64,000 bases of DNA from Lolium rigidum. Lineage: Eukaryota > Streptophyta > Magnoliopsida > Poales > Poaceae. Position 1 is the first letter of the stretch, and each line of letters begins with the position of its first letter. Below the pieces are notes generated by a model that ran no database searches, was not told where the DNA came from, and was given only the letters and a program-made list of their open reading frames with translations. The DNA is taken from positions 333,233,090 through 333,297,089 of the forward strand of contig NC_061514.1 of the NCBI RefSeq assembly GCF_022539505.1, in the 5' to 3' direction. This document shows positions 1 through 10,461 of the stretch, piece after piece. The translations under genes were made by a program, and so were the position numbers.

Positions 1-303
1 GGTATGGTTGCTCATCTTCTTAGTCTAATTAGGATTTCTGTGCTAGATTTTTTCTATGTAAATGTTTATCAGGACTTTCTCTATGCTTCGTCAACTTTAC
101 AATATTATTTCTCAAATGTGTCGTTTCTGTTTCTTTTATATATAACTCCGAAAATACTATTGATATATTGCAGCAAGTCTTTCATAGATTTTCTGTCAAA
201 TAATTATATCTATGTTCCTGTTGCTTCGATTTATGTACGTAAACTTGTTGATGCTTCCCTAGAATTTTCTATCAAGCTTACATAATATTTGTTGCCAATA
301 CAG

Positions 304-2355
304 GACATAAAGATACTGTCTGCACTGTGGCTTTCAGTTCAGATGGGAAATTGGTGGCCTGTGGAAGCATGGATGGACAGATAAATGTATGGAATACAGC
401 TACACGAACACTTCAGGGAACACTTGAGGGATCTGATTCAGGCTTTGAGGTGAGATGGTGCTGGTCGCTTTCATCTGTTTAGCTGCCATATTGCTTAACT
501 GTTTCCATTGCTAAATCCTTGTTTCCTGCTCTTTAACTATATGTAGGTACTTTATGATTGATTATGTCTTTGGTTTTGTAGTGGCTTAAATGGCATCCGC
601 GAGGTCACTTGATAATTGCCGGATCAGAAGACTGTAATGTATGGATGTGGAATGCAGACCACAATGCCTTTCTGAATACATTTGCTGGCCACAGTAGCAC
701 AGTGACATGTGGTGACTTTACCCCTGATGGTACTTAGCAATTTCCTTAGTGTTATTTAATTTTATGTATGCTAACGTGATTAAGCTGCCTCTTAATATGG
801 TATAAAATATATCATCCCTGTCTGGACTTTATTTTAGTCCTGTTTTCTGGAACGCCTCGCAAGAATTTTTTCGCCTGTATGTGACAATCTGTTTTTAGTT
901 ATCAACACAGGTGCTTCTTCATATCAGTTCAGATTTTAGAGAAACATATGGGTGTGTATTTAATATTTCTGAACTAAAAGTTGATGATGCTTTAACATCT
1001 TAGATCCTTTTTTCACTTGCTTACTTTGGAAGTTTATATTCCCAATGTAGCATATCCATTGTTTAGCTAATTCACATGTTTCTTTATGAAGGTAAACTTA
1101 TTTGTAGTGGATCAGATGATGCAACATTGAGGATATGGGACCCTAAAAGTGCACAGTGCAGACATGTCGTTCGGGGTAAATTATTGTCTATGTTGTAATT
1201 ACCTTATATTCATATGTTTGTTTTTATGCGTTCTCTGTCAACCCTGAACTTTACTGTCTGATCTTTTTTACTTCAATGTAGGTCATAGCTACCATACTCA
1301 AGGATTGACATGTTTAGCTGTTACATGGGACTCCCAATCTATTGTTAGCGGCTCTCAGGATAGTTCCGTGCACATCGTGAGCATAAACTCAGGCCAGGTG
1401 GGTGTATGGCATGATTTCACACTACTTTTTTTTAGCAAAAAGGTTGATGAAGCACTCCCATCCATGCTGAATGAGCTTTGAGTCCTCATCCAAGTTCACT
1501 TACAATGAAAAGTATCTGATGCAATTTGTGGTTCTAACTATATTTTCCATTGTAGATCATGCAAAAATAATTAATTATTGATCACCTTATTTTGCCTGTA
1601 GTGATTTCTGCAGAGTTTTTTTTTCTGAGATATACTGCAGGGTTATGTTTTCATAGAAAAGTCACATGTAACCTGATGGTAGTTTTTAAAAGTTTTAGAA
1701 ACATGTGCCATGGCTTTGCAGCTAAGGTAAGATTTGATTTGTGTGTAACAAGTGTTGTTGGTTGTTTCTGCAGGTTGTTGGCTCACTAGTTGGCCACACT
1801 AATTCTGTCGAGTGCATTGGCATCTCACCAAGGTACTTGTTCGTGATACGTTCTTGGATCGTTGGACTCTGCATGGTAAAATCTGTTGTCACAATGCACA
1901 TTGCCTTCCCTATTGACCTAGCTAGCTTCGCTCCTGTTCTCTGTGCAGGTATAACTGGGTGGCTACAGGGAGCATTGATCAAACTCTCATTATCTGGGAC
2001 CTCGCTCATCAAGCAATTCGATCCACTTGCGAGCACGATGTGAGTGTAGAAATCAGCCGATCTATTCATTTCTCTTGTATTTTTTATGTTGCTATGAACT
2101 TACTGTTATTGGTGGTTTGATATGCAGGAGGGTGTGACATGCCTTGCGTGGCTGGGTTCGTCGAGGTATGTGGCGTCAGGATGCGTTGATGGCACGGTGC
2201 GCATCTGGGACAGCCTCTCTGGGGAGCTGGCTCGCACGTTCAGCGGGCACATCGATGCCGTGCAGTCGCTGGCTGTCTCCGCAGATGGCAACTCCCTCGT
2301 ATCTGTCTCCTCGGATAAGTCTGCCCGCGTCTTTGACATTTCCATGTTCAAGTAA
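304..2355 (+). CDS. WD40-repeat protein, AAMP-like (3' part of gene)
   Basis: Seven exons can be read: 304-449, 582-729, 1092-1175, 1282-1397, 1774-1832, 1949-2039 and 2128-2355. All introns are GT-AG and the phases join without a break, giving about 289 residues that end ...VFDISMFK. Successive blades carry GH...D and W-D/W-N signatures (INVWNTATR, VWMWNAD, LRIWDPKS, LIIWDLAHQ, VRIWDSLSG), so about seven WD40 repeats are visible. The repeat spacing and phrases such as GHSSTVTCGDFTPDGK resemble plant and animal angio-associated migratory cell protein (AAMP), a cytosolic beta-propeller of about 400 residues. The first 100 or so residues must lie left of the window; bases 1-303 are the preceding intron. 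Nothing is broken in the visible part. The AAMP assignment rests on remembered family features; another WD40 family is the alternative. Confidence 0.85.
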
Positions 2356-3013
2356 AGATACATGTAGCAGCAAGCCAAGATTGGTTCCTCGCCTTGCATG
2401 GTCAGGATATGTACTTGTATTTACCTCTTAACTTGGAACTAGCCTTTGAGATGTAGTCAGGTGTGCAAGCAACTTATGCTTGATATTGATGTTTGAAATG
2501 GCTTGGTATTTTGCTGTATTCCATGGATTCATGCATCCCAGGTTGTGCAGGGATGCTCTGGCTGCTGCTGCTCTCTCTCTCTCACAGGTTGTGCAGAGAG
2601 ATGTAATTCAAGTTCCCCATTGTGGAAATTGAAGTCAATCTAGCTGAAAACAACGCATATCATGTCAGCTAATTTGAACTCTGTCTTCGCATTCAAAGCT
2701 GAAAAGCAGATTTGACCTGAGAGGTACACACACAAGGTCTCCTGAACGCAGCGGAGGAGAACGAGGAGAGCTCGAGTTGGTTTTGTATGGAGAAGAGGGG
2801 AGCAGAGTTGCAGCCGCGTGACGTGCGGAGAGAACGGAGCCGGAATCGATTTGAATGTGTTACTATTGATTTCGATAGCACGGGAAACAGGGGAAGCTAT
2901 GAATCGGAACCGGAATAGGCGGGTGGTAATACACATACGACGCGTGCCGTCAAAATTTCCCCCAAAGATACTAGGTTTCTCAGGTTCCTCTACTGATCCT
3001 CTCCTCTCTTCTG
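2356..3013. other. 3' UTR of WD40 gene and 5' leader/promoter of DUF6598 gene
   Basis: This segment holds the 3' untranslated region of the WD40 gene, with a short CT-rich microsatellite near 2560-2585, followed by the upstream region of the next gene. No further coding exon or clear TATA box was recognised. Confidence 0.4.
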
Positions 3014-3034
3014 ATGCTACGGTGGGAGAGCGAG

Positions 3035-4783
3035 ATGGCGGAGCCGGATCAGACGCACACGACGGACATGGACACGACGGCGACGGAGCCGCACACGGAG
3101 GAGACAGACACGGACACAACGGATACGGAAGAATCTGCGACGGACACGGACGGTGTGCCGGAGCTGACGCCGGAGGAGATGGCGCGGCTGCTGGAGCCAG
3201 ACCCGGAGCCCACGGCCGAGGAGAAGGCGCTGCAGGCTCTCCACCTCGTCCGCTGCCGAGACTTCACAGAGCACGACCCCAAGACGAACGCCTACGTCTG
3301 CACCCGCTTCTGTGACTTCAACATCGCCTTCTTCGACCTCGACCAAGAGTGTAAGCATACACATCCGCAACCATCTCATATGGATCTCGTTTAGCAATTG
3401 ATCATATTTTTATTATTGAGAAAAATCAATTGATCGTATAGACTGAGATGTCCGGCCCGGGGTTTGGAGTGTATCCCTCTGTCTATATCCGAGTAGTGAT
3501 TCATGCTCCTGTTGTTGCTTCTGATTTGTGTTTCTAACCTACTTTTACAGCTGAAGCGATCCATGGGCTGCCACTCCAAGAGCTAAGCAATTCTCAGTGG
3601 AGGTCGATTGTGGCATCATCCGTAAATGTCCTTTCGTTGAAGCTGATCGAATCCGATGTGGGCTACCCAATCAACGTGTTTGGTACCGTGATTGCAAGGG
3701 ATGAGGTCGACTACAAGTGTGTCTACCTGTTCCGGCGTGAAAGGGATGATTCCCAGTGCATCGAGTCGCCGGTATGTTTCTGTCCCTATTGGTTTTTTGC
3801 TCAAAGATTGCCAACATTACCGATCAAATCTAACTAATGTGAAAAAAGATGTCCGGGTTAACATATGTATCATATGTATTGGAAAATTTTCAGAGAAGTT
3901 ATTATGTTTGGTTTGGTTGTCATGTCCAACTATATATATAATTGGATATTTTTTTAGATAAAGGGAATATATTAATATCAAAAGATACCAATTACACCCA
4001 GCCCTGCAAAAAGAGTAAAGCTTGTGTAACTATGTACAAACTGTTTGACGTTGATTATTTTACCTAAACCCTTGTGCAGGAGGACATGCTAACATTGACA
4101 GGCCCAAGTCGAGGATTGGTGGTATCAGACAGAATGTTTTTCGAGATCAATCTAAAGATCAAGGGTGATGCAACCACACACGACCGAGATTTTAGCAAAG
4201 GTGTGATAGAATACTCGCGTCTCCCCTTATCTCTTCCAAGAGACCGGTGACTGAGCTGCTAACTAGCTGGCGGAGCAAGGTGGAATTGGTGTTAGCGCCT
4301 GTTCCATATCCCGTGGCAGCTACACTCAAGGTCAATATTTTGAATGGGTCGCGTGATACCCCTTTCAACGGCAAAATCACCGCTTGGACTACTGGAAATG
4401 TCGATGATCATATCATTCTATATGAATATGATGGTACTAACACCTCTATGGGCACTAGGAAATTAATTGAAGACAGTGGCTCTGTTGTGTTAACTCGAAA
4501 TTTGGTTGCTGTCCCTGTCCCCATCCCCTCATTTGATGAAGATGAAGAAATTGTGATCAATGTCTGTTTTATTACCGGTAACGACAAGGATGAACGCACC
4601 CTGGTCACTATACAATACCCTCAGGAGGAAAAGGTTTGCAACCACGGCCGGTATGAGCTACAAGTTAAGGTTTCTTGGACAGCTATTGTAAGGCGGCCGA
4701 TGAGCAAAGGTATTCATAGAAGATGGTGTTCTGTGCCTAGGAAACCATTAGCCTTCTATGTGCATCAACACAAGTTCTGTTGA
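3035..4783 (+). CDS. DUF6598-domain protein, three exons, one frameshift
   Basis: Exons are 3035-3350, 3551-3771 and 4080-4783, with GT-AG introns in matching phase. The start is the ATG at 3035 (MAEPDQTHT); an in-frame ATG at 3014 is an alternative with a weaker context. The N-terminus is acidic and Thr/Asp-rich, followed by DFTEHDPKTN, the YPINVFGTVIARD block, EDMLTLTGPSRGLVV, FFEINLKIKG, NGKITAWTT and ERTLVTIQYP...ELQVKVSWTAI. This order is typical of the grass-expanded DUF6598 family, whose biochemical function is unknown. Between about 4195 and 4245 the frame changes: the upstream frame ends at a TGA at 4251-4253, while the homologous protein resumes in the frame one base earlier (SSKRPVTELL). 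This is a net one-base loss. The copy is therefore either a recent pseudogene or carries an assembly error; the rest of the domain is well kept. Confidence 0.78.
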
Positions 4784-5591
4784 AGTTTGTGGAGATCAAA
4801 AGTTCAGTTGAAGATCCCATCTGTACAAGAGGTTGTCCAATGTTGTGCACTGAAATAGGCAGCTAGCTTAGGTTGAAACGCTTATTTAATATATTTACAT
4901 CTGAATTACATTTCTCGGATGTTCAGATAACTTCTGTACAATCTAATTCACTGTTAATTCTTATTTTGCTGCATCATGTGCTTGCTTTTGTCTGGAAAAT
5001 CAAGCTCAAAATTTAATTGTAGTACAGTTAAGACTTGTACTCTGTTTGGTACCGGCTGTGCAATGTCGACGAGTGTGGAAAACATTGTTGCAAAAAATCA
5101 TTTCTGTTTTATGGATTATATGCGCTGATGCAAGGTCAATGTGTACTGCGGTAACCACTTAAAAATCTGCTCAACGCATCCTAACGACAGTTAGAAAAAT
5201 GGCAATAGACTTTGTACAAATTCATTCTACTGCTCTGATACATTTTATATTTTAAGCATTTCCTTGATTTTATGGCGCATTTACAGTGCTCAATTTTGCC
5301 CTCTGTATCTTCACTTCCTAGAAAGGGATCCTTTGGGTTATTGATTTGGTCGCAAATTTAAAGCATGTTAAATATTTTATTTCAATGAAATTTATAATGA
5401 CTACTACTTGTCCAGTATGAACTCGGGTAGAGGCTGAAATGCCCTCATTATGTTCCACAAGGATAACATAACAGCAAATACGAAACCAGATTTCCTTTTT
5501 GGAGGCATAGTTAGGCAGCATTGTACACATCACCAGGCGATGACTGTCCCTCACTTTTATTATCCGACTAAGCATCGTTCATTTCCTCAGG
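4784..5591. other. Intergenic region between inverted DUF6598 copies
   Basis: AT-rich sequence with the 3' untranslated region of the first DUF6598 copy on the left and presumably that of the inverted copy on the right. No additional gene or repeat was recognised. Confidence 0.35.
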
Positions 5592-5888
5592 TCAAGAGAA
5601 CAATAAAGGTTTCTGAGGCACGGAGCTCCATCTTTTTTCAACATCTTCTCCCCCTGGCCTTGCTAGAATTGCTGTCCAACAGACCTTCACTTGAAGTTCA
5701 TAGAGACCGTGATTGCAAACCTTCTCTTCTTCAGGATACCGTAGAGTGACCGTGGTGCGTTCATCCTCATCAGTGCTGACGACGAAAAAACCATTCAACG
5801 CAATTTCCTCATATTCATTGCATAAGGCATAAGGGATGGGGACAACCAGGGCTGGAGAGTGCGTGGACTGCGCGCTCTGGTGGATCAT
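5592..5888 (-). pseudogene. Truncated DUF6598 paralogue (C-terminal part only)
   Basis: On the minus strand the reading frame contains VVPIPYALCNEYEEIALN, DEDERTTVTLRYPEEEKV, CNHGLYELQVKVCWTAI and RRW/KRW...SVPQKPL. These align one for one with the C-terminal 90 residues of the intact neighbour (VPVPIPSFDEDEEI, DKDERTLVTIQYPQEEKV, CNHGRYELQVKVSWTAI, SVPRKPL). Everything N-terminal to VVPIPY is missing: the residues before it do not match, and no upstream exon is seen to about 6350. The pair is arranged tail to tail, consistent with a local inverted duplication followed by truncation. Apparent use of an ATG at 5886-5888 is probably fortuitous. Confidence 0.75.
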
Positions 5889-6350
5889 TTTGTTCGTGGT
5901 GAATACCCCTCGTCACATTGATCCTCCTCTTCCTCTGCATATCAATCAAAGATCAAATAGAGTTCAGAATGAGCAAATACTGAAATAGATTAATATATCT
6001 GTCAAATTTTCTAGCAATACTGATGCAGAAGCATGCCCATCTAAAACACCCTGTAATAATCAGCTACACCTAGGAACGCCACGCCATCTACGGGAAGAAG
6101 TATCAAACAGTGACTGTGAGCACTACTAAAAACTTCAAAAGGCCAATGGATAAGCATTAGAAGATTCAGATGTGAAACAGGCCCCGAAATTCTGAACCCA
6201 TTATAGGGAAGAAGTATCAAATAATTGGTGTGGACAAACAAATATACTCTTTGGAGAAATCATTAGAAATCATAGGACTGTGAAATCTGAACCAAGCAGT
6301 AAAGAACAAATCTTCATTGTGGCATTCTGTCACCTACCTGGCGTTTCTCT
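5889..6350. other. Non-coding, unassigned
   Basis: AT-rich sequence without recognisable coding potential. A short motif, GGGAAGAAGTATCAAA, occurs twice (near 6099 and 6208). No transposon ends were found. Confidence 0.3.
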
Positions 6351-6353
6351 TAA

Positions 6354-6976
6354 GAGCATGTCTAACAGACCCCTTAAAAGGGCCAAATCCGTATAATAAC
6401 TGCCGATATACGGGGTAGAGCTCTACCCGGCCGTCTAGCAGACCCCGTAAAATAGGGCCCCGCATCGATTTTTTACAGTTTCGGCTAAGGGGTGGCTTCT
6501 GGCCCCTTGTACGGGGCGGGAGGCTGAATACATGGCCAACCCCTCACTCGTGGCGCGCTGAATTTTCAGCAAATCGCGCGGGCTAGGACCAAGAGACGGG
6601 TGCAGGAGCTCGTAGGCGGCGCGCGTCTGGGCTAGCGAGAGCACGCAGGGGCGGCGGTCGCGGCGGGGCAGCGCGCAGGGGTGGCGGCCGCGGCGGGGCA
6701 GCGCGCAGCGGCGGCGGCCGACCAGGGTGGGGCAGTGCGCAGGGGCGGCGGCGGGGGGCGGCTGCCGGCCGGGGCAGGGCAGGAATTGGGGCAGGGGGCG
6801 GGTGGTTGGAGGAGGAAGAAGGAGAAAAAAAGAAAAAGAAATTGATTTGGCATATTTTAGGATAGGGATACGGGGTCTGCTATCTCGGACGAGTTTTCGG
6901 CCGATCGAAATCGAATACAAGGCTCTCTACTCGCATTTTAAGGGGCGAAAAAATACTGAGCCTGTTAGACATGCTC
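6354..6976. mobile_element. PIF/Harbinger-like non-autonomous element, TSD TAA
   Basis: Both ends carry the perfect terminal inverted repeat GAGCATGTCTAACAG (6354 onward; reverse complement ending at 6976). They are flanked by the 3-bp duplication TAA at 6351-6353 and 6977-6979. A TAA/TTA target duplication and a GAGCAT terminus are diagnostic of PIF/Harbinger (Tourist-type) MITEs in grasses. The interior is GC-rich (6600-6790) and contains no transposase; the open frames there are composition artefacts. Confidence 0.85.
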
Positions 6977-6979
6977 TAA

Positions 6980-7303
6980 CTAGAGTAGTTTTTGTCCAGA
7001 ACAGGGCACACCTCATGAGCCCTCACTGATGGAATCGAATGGCCTCCTGTGCATTCCGTGTTTTTTCAATCCATCCACATCATGTATTTTGCCGGAGGAA
7101 CAGGAGGATCTGCCGCCACCGCTAGGCCTCGAATAGCCGGGCGCCGCCTCTCATCCGCCTTGCTGGCGCAAAATCGATCTAGAGTGTGGACCTAGAGACC
7201 GGAACACACACACATCAATCGACGTCGAGCAATCACACAAGCCATATCCTGCCCCAACCATCACCAGCAGCACACACGTATCAGGCAGGGCATGGTCAAA
7301 GGG
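6980..7303. other. Unassigned spacer between two MITEs
   Basis: No coding exon, repeat or transposon end could be supported here. The sequence resumes at 8124 after the Mutator-like insertion, so the two stretches were once contiguous. Confidence 0.3.
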
Positions 7304-7312
7304 TCGAGGCGA

Positions 7313-8114
7313 GAGGTTTTATCACTTGGCACCACTAGTTGAGGAAATTTTATCGCAAAACCACAACTCTAGAAACTTTTTTCATAGAACACCAACATTT
7401 GAGGTAATTGTATCACAAAACACATAAATCTCTACTGGTCCGGCTTGACAAGTAATTAGTTGGCAGTACTTATCTTGAGTGACACCCTATTATCTGTGCT
7501 CTCTCTCCTGAGCATGTTTGTGTGACAATATGACAATATTTGTTACACAATAACATTTGCTACGCACCTGCTGTTTTCCGAGCCACCTCCTCCTCTTCCC
7601 CTCACCTCGCCGCTGCCAGAGAGAGCCGCCGGGATCGGCCGGCACCGGGGTCCGCCACTGCCGGGGTCCACCGGACCAGCACCGCAGCCGGAGCTAGATT
7701 GGGGACTGCAGCTCCAGATCTCGGACATGGGTGTGCCACCCGTCGGCCAAACGAGCAGCAGATCGGAGAGATCCCCGCCGCCGTCGTCCTTGGGAACCGC
7801 GCAGGCTTTCCCGGTGGCTCTCTCTGGCAGCGATGAGGTGAGGGGGAGAGGAGGGGGGCTCGGACAACAGCAGGTGCGTAGCAAATATTATTGTGTAACA
7901 AATATTGTCATATTGTATCAGGAGAGAGTACATATAATTGGGTGTCACTCAAGATAACTAGTGCCAACTAATTACTTGTCAAGCCGGACCAGTAGAGATT
8001 TATGTGTTTTGTGATACAATTACCCTAAATGTTGGTGTTCTGCGAATTTTTTTTCTAGAGTTGTGGTTTTGCGATAAAATTTCCTCAACTAGTGGTGCTA
8101 AGTGATAAAACCTC
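7313..8114. mobile_element. Mutator-like MITE with ~310-bp TIRs and 9-bp TSD
   Basis: The outer ends are inverted copies beginning GAGGTTTTATCACTT, and the inverted similarity extends about 310 bp inward on each side (to about 7625 and from about 7800), leaving a core of about 170 bp. The element is flanked by the identical 9-bp direct repeat TCGAGGCGA at 7304-7312 and 8115-8123. Long TIRs plus a 9-bp duplication identify a Mutator-superfamily element. It is non-autonomous: the open frames reading outward are mirror images of the TIRs. The arms have a few substitutions and indels, so it is not brand new. Confidence 0.9.
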
Positions 8115-8123
8115 TCGAGGCGA

Positions 8124-8608
8124 AGTGGAGTATAGTAGGCCTTGACGAGGCATGTGGGATTGTGGCAACAGCAAACGCCCTGCACCAGCTTCCTCGTGGG
8201 CGACAGTATCGAGCCAACCGTCACCACCACCGCAACCCTCCCACTGCCTCCGCCGCCGCTCATCCTCGTCGCCGGGAATCGCCTCCGGCTAGCTCGCCAC
8301 TACCAGTCACCAGCGCAACGAAATGGATAGGTGGGAGGAAATCGGAACGATTAGCGAGCTGTGGGGATAAGAGGGCATGCAGCAAGCAACCTGAGCAGCT
8401 GCCGTGCGCCGGACGGAGATGGATGTCAGGCGGCTGGAAAACCAATGCGAGGAACCGCCTGGGACTGGGAGGCCCACTGGCCACCGCCCACGACCTGCGC
8501 GACCGCTAATGGAGAACCGGCCAAATCCGGAACAGCCGCCAACTATCCCTATGCACGCTCACCATGCACCGGCAAAATGCTGAGAGAGCTGCGATTGCAA
8601 CATCACTA
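8124..8608. other. Unassigned GC-rich segment
   Basis: A GC-rich stretch lies between the Mutator-like MITE and the Harbinger element. Open frames exist on both strands but none shows a recognisable domain or a consistent exon structure. It could be decayed genic sequence. Confidence 0.3.
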
Positions 8609-8959
8609 GAGCATCTCCAGCCGTCGCGCCGGATAAAAAAATCGTTCCAGCCGCATCCCTAAAACTCGAATTTTGTCCGGCCCGCCTCGATACGGTGTCT
8701 GGCGCCCCGAGCCCGTCCCCGTCCCACAGGGGACACTCCGGGGACGCCGGACACACCGAAACGCGAGGCGGGGAGTGGCGGAGCCGACCCGTCAGCGGCA
8801 CAATAAATTTTAACCTAATCGTCGCCTACCTCGCGACGGAAGTTATTGGCTTTGCAGCAACGGTGCAGTTCCCGCAGAGGCGCAGCGACGCGTCCCGTCG
8901 CGCCTAGCTCTGCGTGCCGGCGTTAATGAGCGCCACCGCTCCTCCGCCTCCCTCCGGCC

Positions 8960-8967
8960 TATAAAAG
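8960..8967 (+). promoter_or_regulatory. TATA box of the B3 gene
   Basis: TATAAAAG lies 89 bp upstream of the B3 start codon. It is followed by a pyrimidine-rich leader with two AAACCCTAG motifs (telo-box-like) near 8998 and 9020, a normal arrangement for an expressed plant gene. Confidence 0.6.
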
Positions 8968-9055
8968 GGCCGCCTCTCATCGTTCCTCTCACACACAAAC
9001 CCTAGCGCCTCTCTCCCAAACCCTAGCCGCCACCATCTCAATAAGACTCGACGCT

Positions 9056-9529
9056 ATGTCTGGTAGAGGCGGAGGCCGACCTCGCGGCCGTGGTCGTGGT
9101 CGTGGCCGCGGCAGAGCTGAACGCTCGCCGTCGCCTCCCACGCCGTCGGCTTCATCGTCGGAGATGGACGTGGAGCCAGACGTGCTGTTCGAGTTCGTCC
9201 TCGTCCTCAAGGGCGACCCGCGCGGCATCCAAAGGCTGCCGGACTCCTTCGCCGACTACGTCGCTGGCGACGACCGCCCGCGCACGATGCATCTGCGGGA
9301 GGCTGCGGGAGGCTACTACCGGTGGATCGTCGACGTGATCTACGACGCGCGCGGCAAGATGTACCTCAACATCGGCTGGGAGAAGTTCACGCGGCACCAC
9401 AGCCTCGAAGCCGGCTTCATCCTCCTGTTCTCCTACTTCGGCGACAGGGACATGAGTGTCAAGGTCTTCGACGAGACGCGCTGCCGCCGGGACTACCACG
9501 GCGACAACACCGATGAGGAGGACAACTGA
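9056..9529 (+). CDS. Small B3-domain protein with RG-rich N-terminus
   Basis: An uninterrupted 157-residue frame starts at the first ATG after the TATA box. Residues 1-20 are an Arg/Gly tract (GRGGGRPRGRGRGRGRGR), then a Ser/Pro/acid linker, then a B3-type domain at about residues 40-140. In that domain I see the RLPDSFADYV segment (first beta strands), TMHLREAAGGYYRW, VDVIYDARGKMYLNIGWEKF and the ending ILLFSYFGDRDMSVKVFDE, all classic for REM-like B3 proteins. The tail is acidic (DEEDN). B3 domains bind DNA in the nucleus. The RG tract could add RNA or DNA affinity, which is inference. The whole gene lies within a Harbinger-like element. High GC (codon third positions mostly G/C) contrasts with the AT-rich ends of the element. 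Confidence 0.8.
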   Translation: MSGRGGGRPRGRGRGRGRGRAERSPSPPTPSASSSEMDVEPDVLFEFVLVLKGDPRGIQRLPDSFADYVAGDDRPRTMHLREAAGGYYRWIVDVIYDARGKMYLNIGWEKFTRHHSLEAGFILLFSYFGDRDMSVKVFDETRCRRDYHGDNTDEEDN

Positions 9530-10065
9530 TGATGCAGAGTGTTGTTTCTTCGCAGCGAACACGTGCACGGAAGTTTCTGGATGTTCGCCTCATCGGTAGA
9601 ACCAACAAGGGCACCATCCTCCCGCTGGATTTTCCAGTTTGGGTGACTGGGTGTGCCCTCGAGTGTTCTTTCTTAGCAGCGAACACAGGAAACCCCCTTC
9701 GATGCACGGCCTAGTTAGGTTTAGTTTTTTTGCAAAATTTTATATTTGTGTCCACCATGGTTCAAAATATGTATTAATTTGTGGAAAACCATGTTCCAAA
9801 TTATGTCTTCCTGTAAACCACATTCCCAATTATGTATTAGTTTGTGGAAATTGAAATAAAAATGCCAAAAAAAAGTATTTTAAATGTTTGGGGAGACGTT
9901 TGGGGGACGCGGCTGGGGAGCGACGTCCTCCAAACGCGGCACGAACAAAACACGTCCCCAAACGCTCAATCCGGAGTAGTTTGGGGAACGCTTGGGGGAC
10001 ACGGCTGGAGATGCTCTTAAGGTGTTTAGGTAAAGATGATCAAGGTAACTTTCTTGGAGCATCAG

Positions 10066-10361
10066 CCATGATCAAGGTAACAATACGAAACCTCCACTAT
10101 CGGCATCAGAAAAATCAAGAGATGAAAAATGGAGGAGAGGTAAAACTCAGCTCTAACGAGAAAAACTTGAACAACAATACGAAACCTCCACTATCGGCAT
10201 CAGAAAAATCAAGAGATAAAAAGTGGAGGAGAGGTAAAACTCAGTTCTAACGAGAAAAACTTGAACAGGAGAAGGATCACAACAATAAGAAACCTCCACG
10301 GCTCCACTATTGGCATCAGAAAAATCAAGAGATAAAAAATGGAGGAGAGGTAAAACTCAGT
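10066..10361. repeat. Three imperfect direct repeats (~94-108 bp) beside the gap
   Basis: The phrase CCTCCACTATCGGCATCAG and the following GGAGGAGAGGTAAAACTCAG recur at about 10091, 10185 and 10293-10305, giving three units spaced about 94 and 108 bp. The third unit runs straight into the N gap. One further unit in inverse orientation is at about 56263-56375. The identity of the repeat is unknown to me. Collapse of more copies at the gap is likely. Confidence 0.75.
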
Positions 10362-10461
10362 NNNNNNNNNNNNNNNNNNNNNNNNNNNNNNNNNNNNNNN
10401 NNNNNNNNNNNNNNNNNNNNNNNNNNNNNNNNNNNNNNNNNNNNNNNNNNNNNNNNNNNNN
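10362..10461. other. Assembly gap (100 N)
   Basis: Exactly 100 N bases, the conventional placeholder for a gap of unknown size. The left side is a tandem repeat; the right side enters an LTR about 100 bp inside its expected start, so the true LTR start is inside the gap. Confidence 0.99.

Larger units (their letters stand above)
8609..10016 (+). mobile_element. Harbinger-like element carrying a B3-domain gene
   Basis: The segment is bounded by perfect inverted repeats GAGCATCTCCAGCCG (start 8609; reverse complement ending 10016), the standard terminus of grass PIF/Harbinger-type elements. Flanking trinucleotides are CTA (8606-8608) and TTA (10017-10019), a one-mismatch version of the expected TWA duplication. 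The right subterminal region is rich in repeated GTTTGGGGGAC/GTCCCC motifs, as in related MITEs. No transposase is present. Instead the interior holds a complete transcription-unit-like cassette: a TATA box, a leader, a 157-residue B3 reading frame, and a 3' region. Confidence 0.7.

Noticed and set aside
4..285. Open frame of 93 codons at the left edge
   Set aside because: It is AT-rich, ends before a clear AG acceptor at 302-303, and is followed by an in-phase WD40 exon. It is an intron of the WD40 gene.
7540..7948. Several overlapping frames on both strands with similar peptides
   Set aside because: They are mirror images caused by the inverted arms of the Mutator-like MITE.
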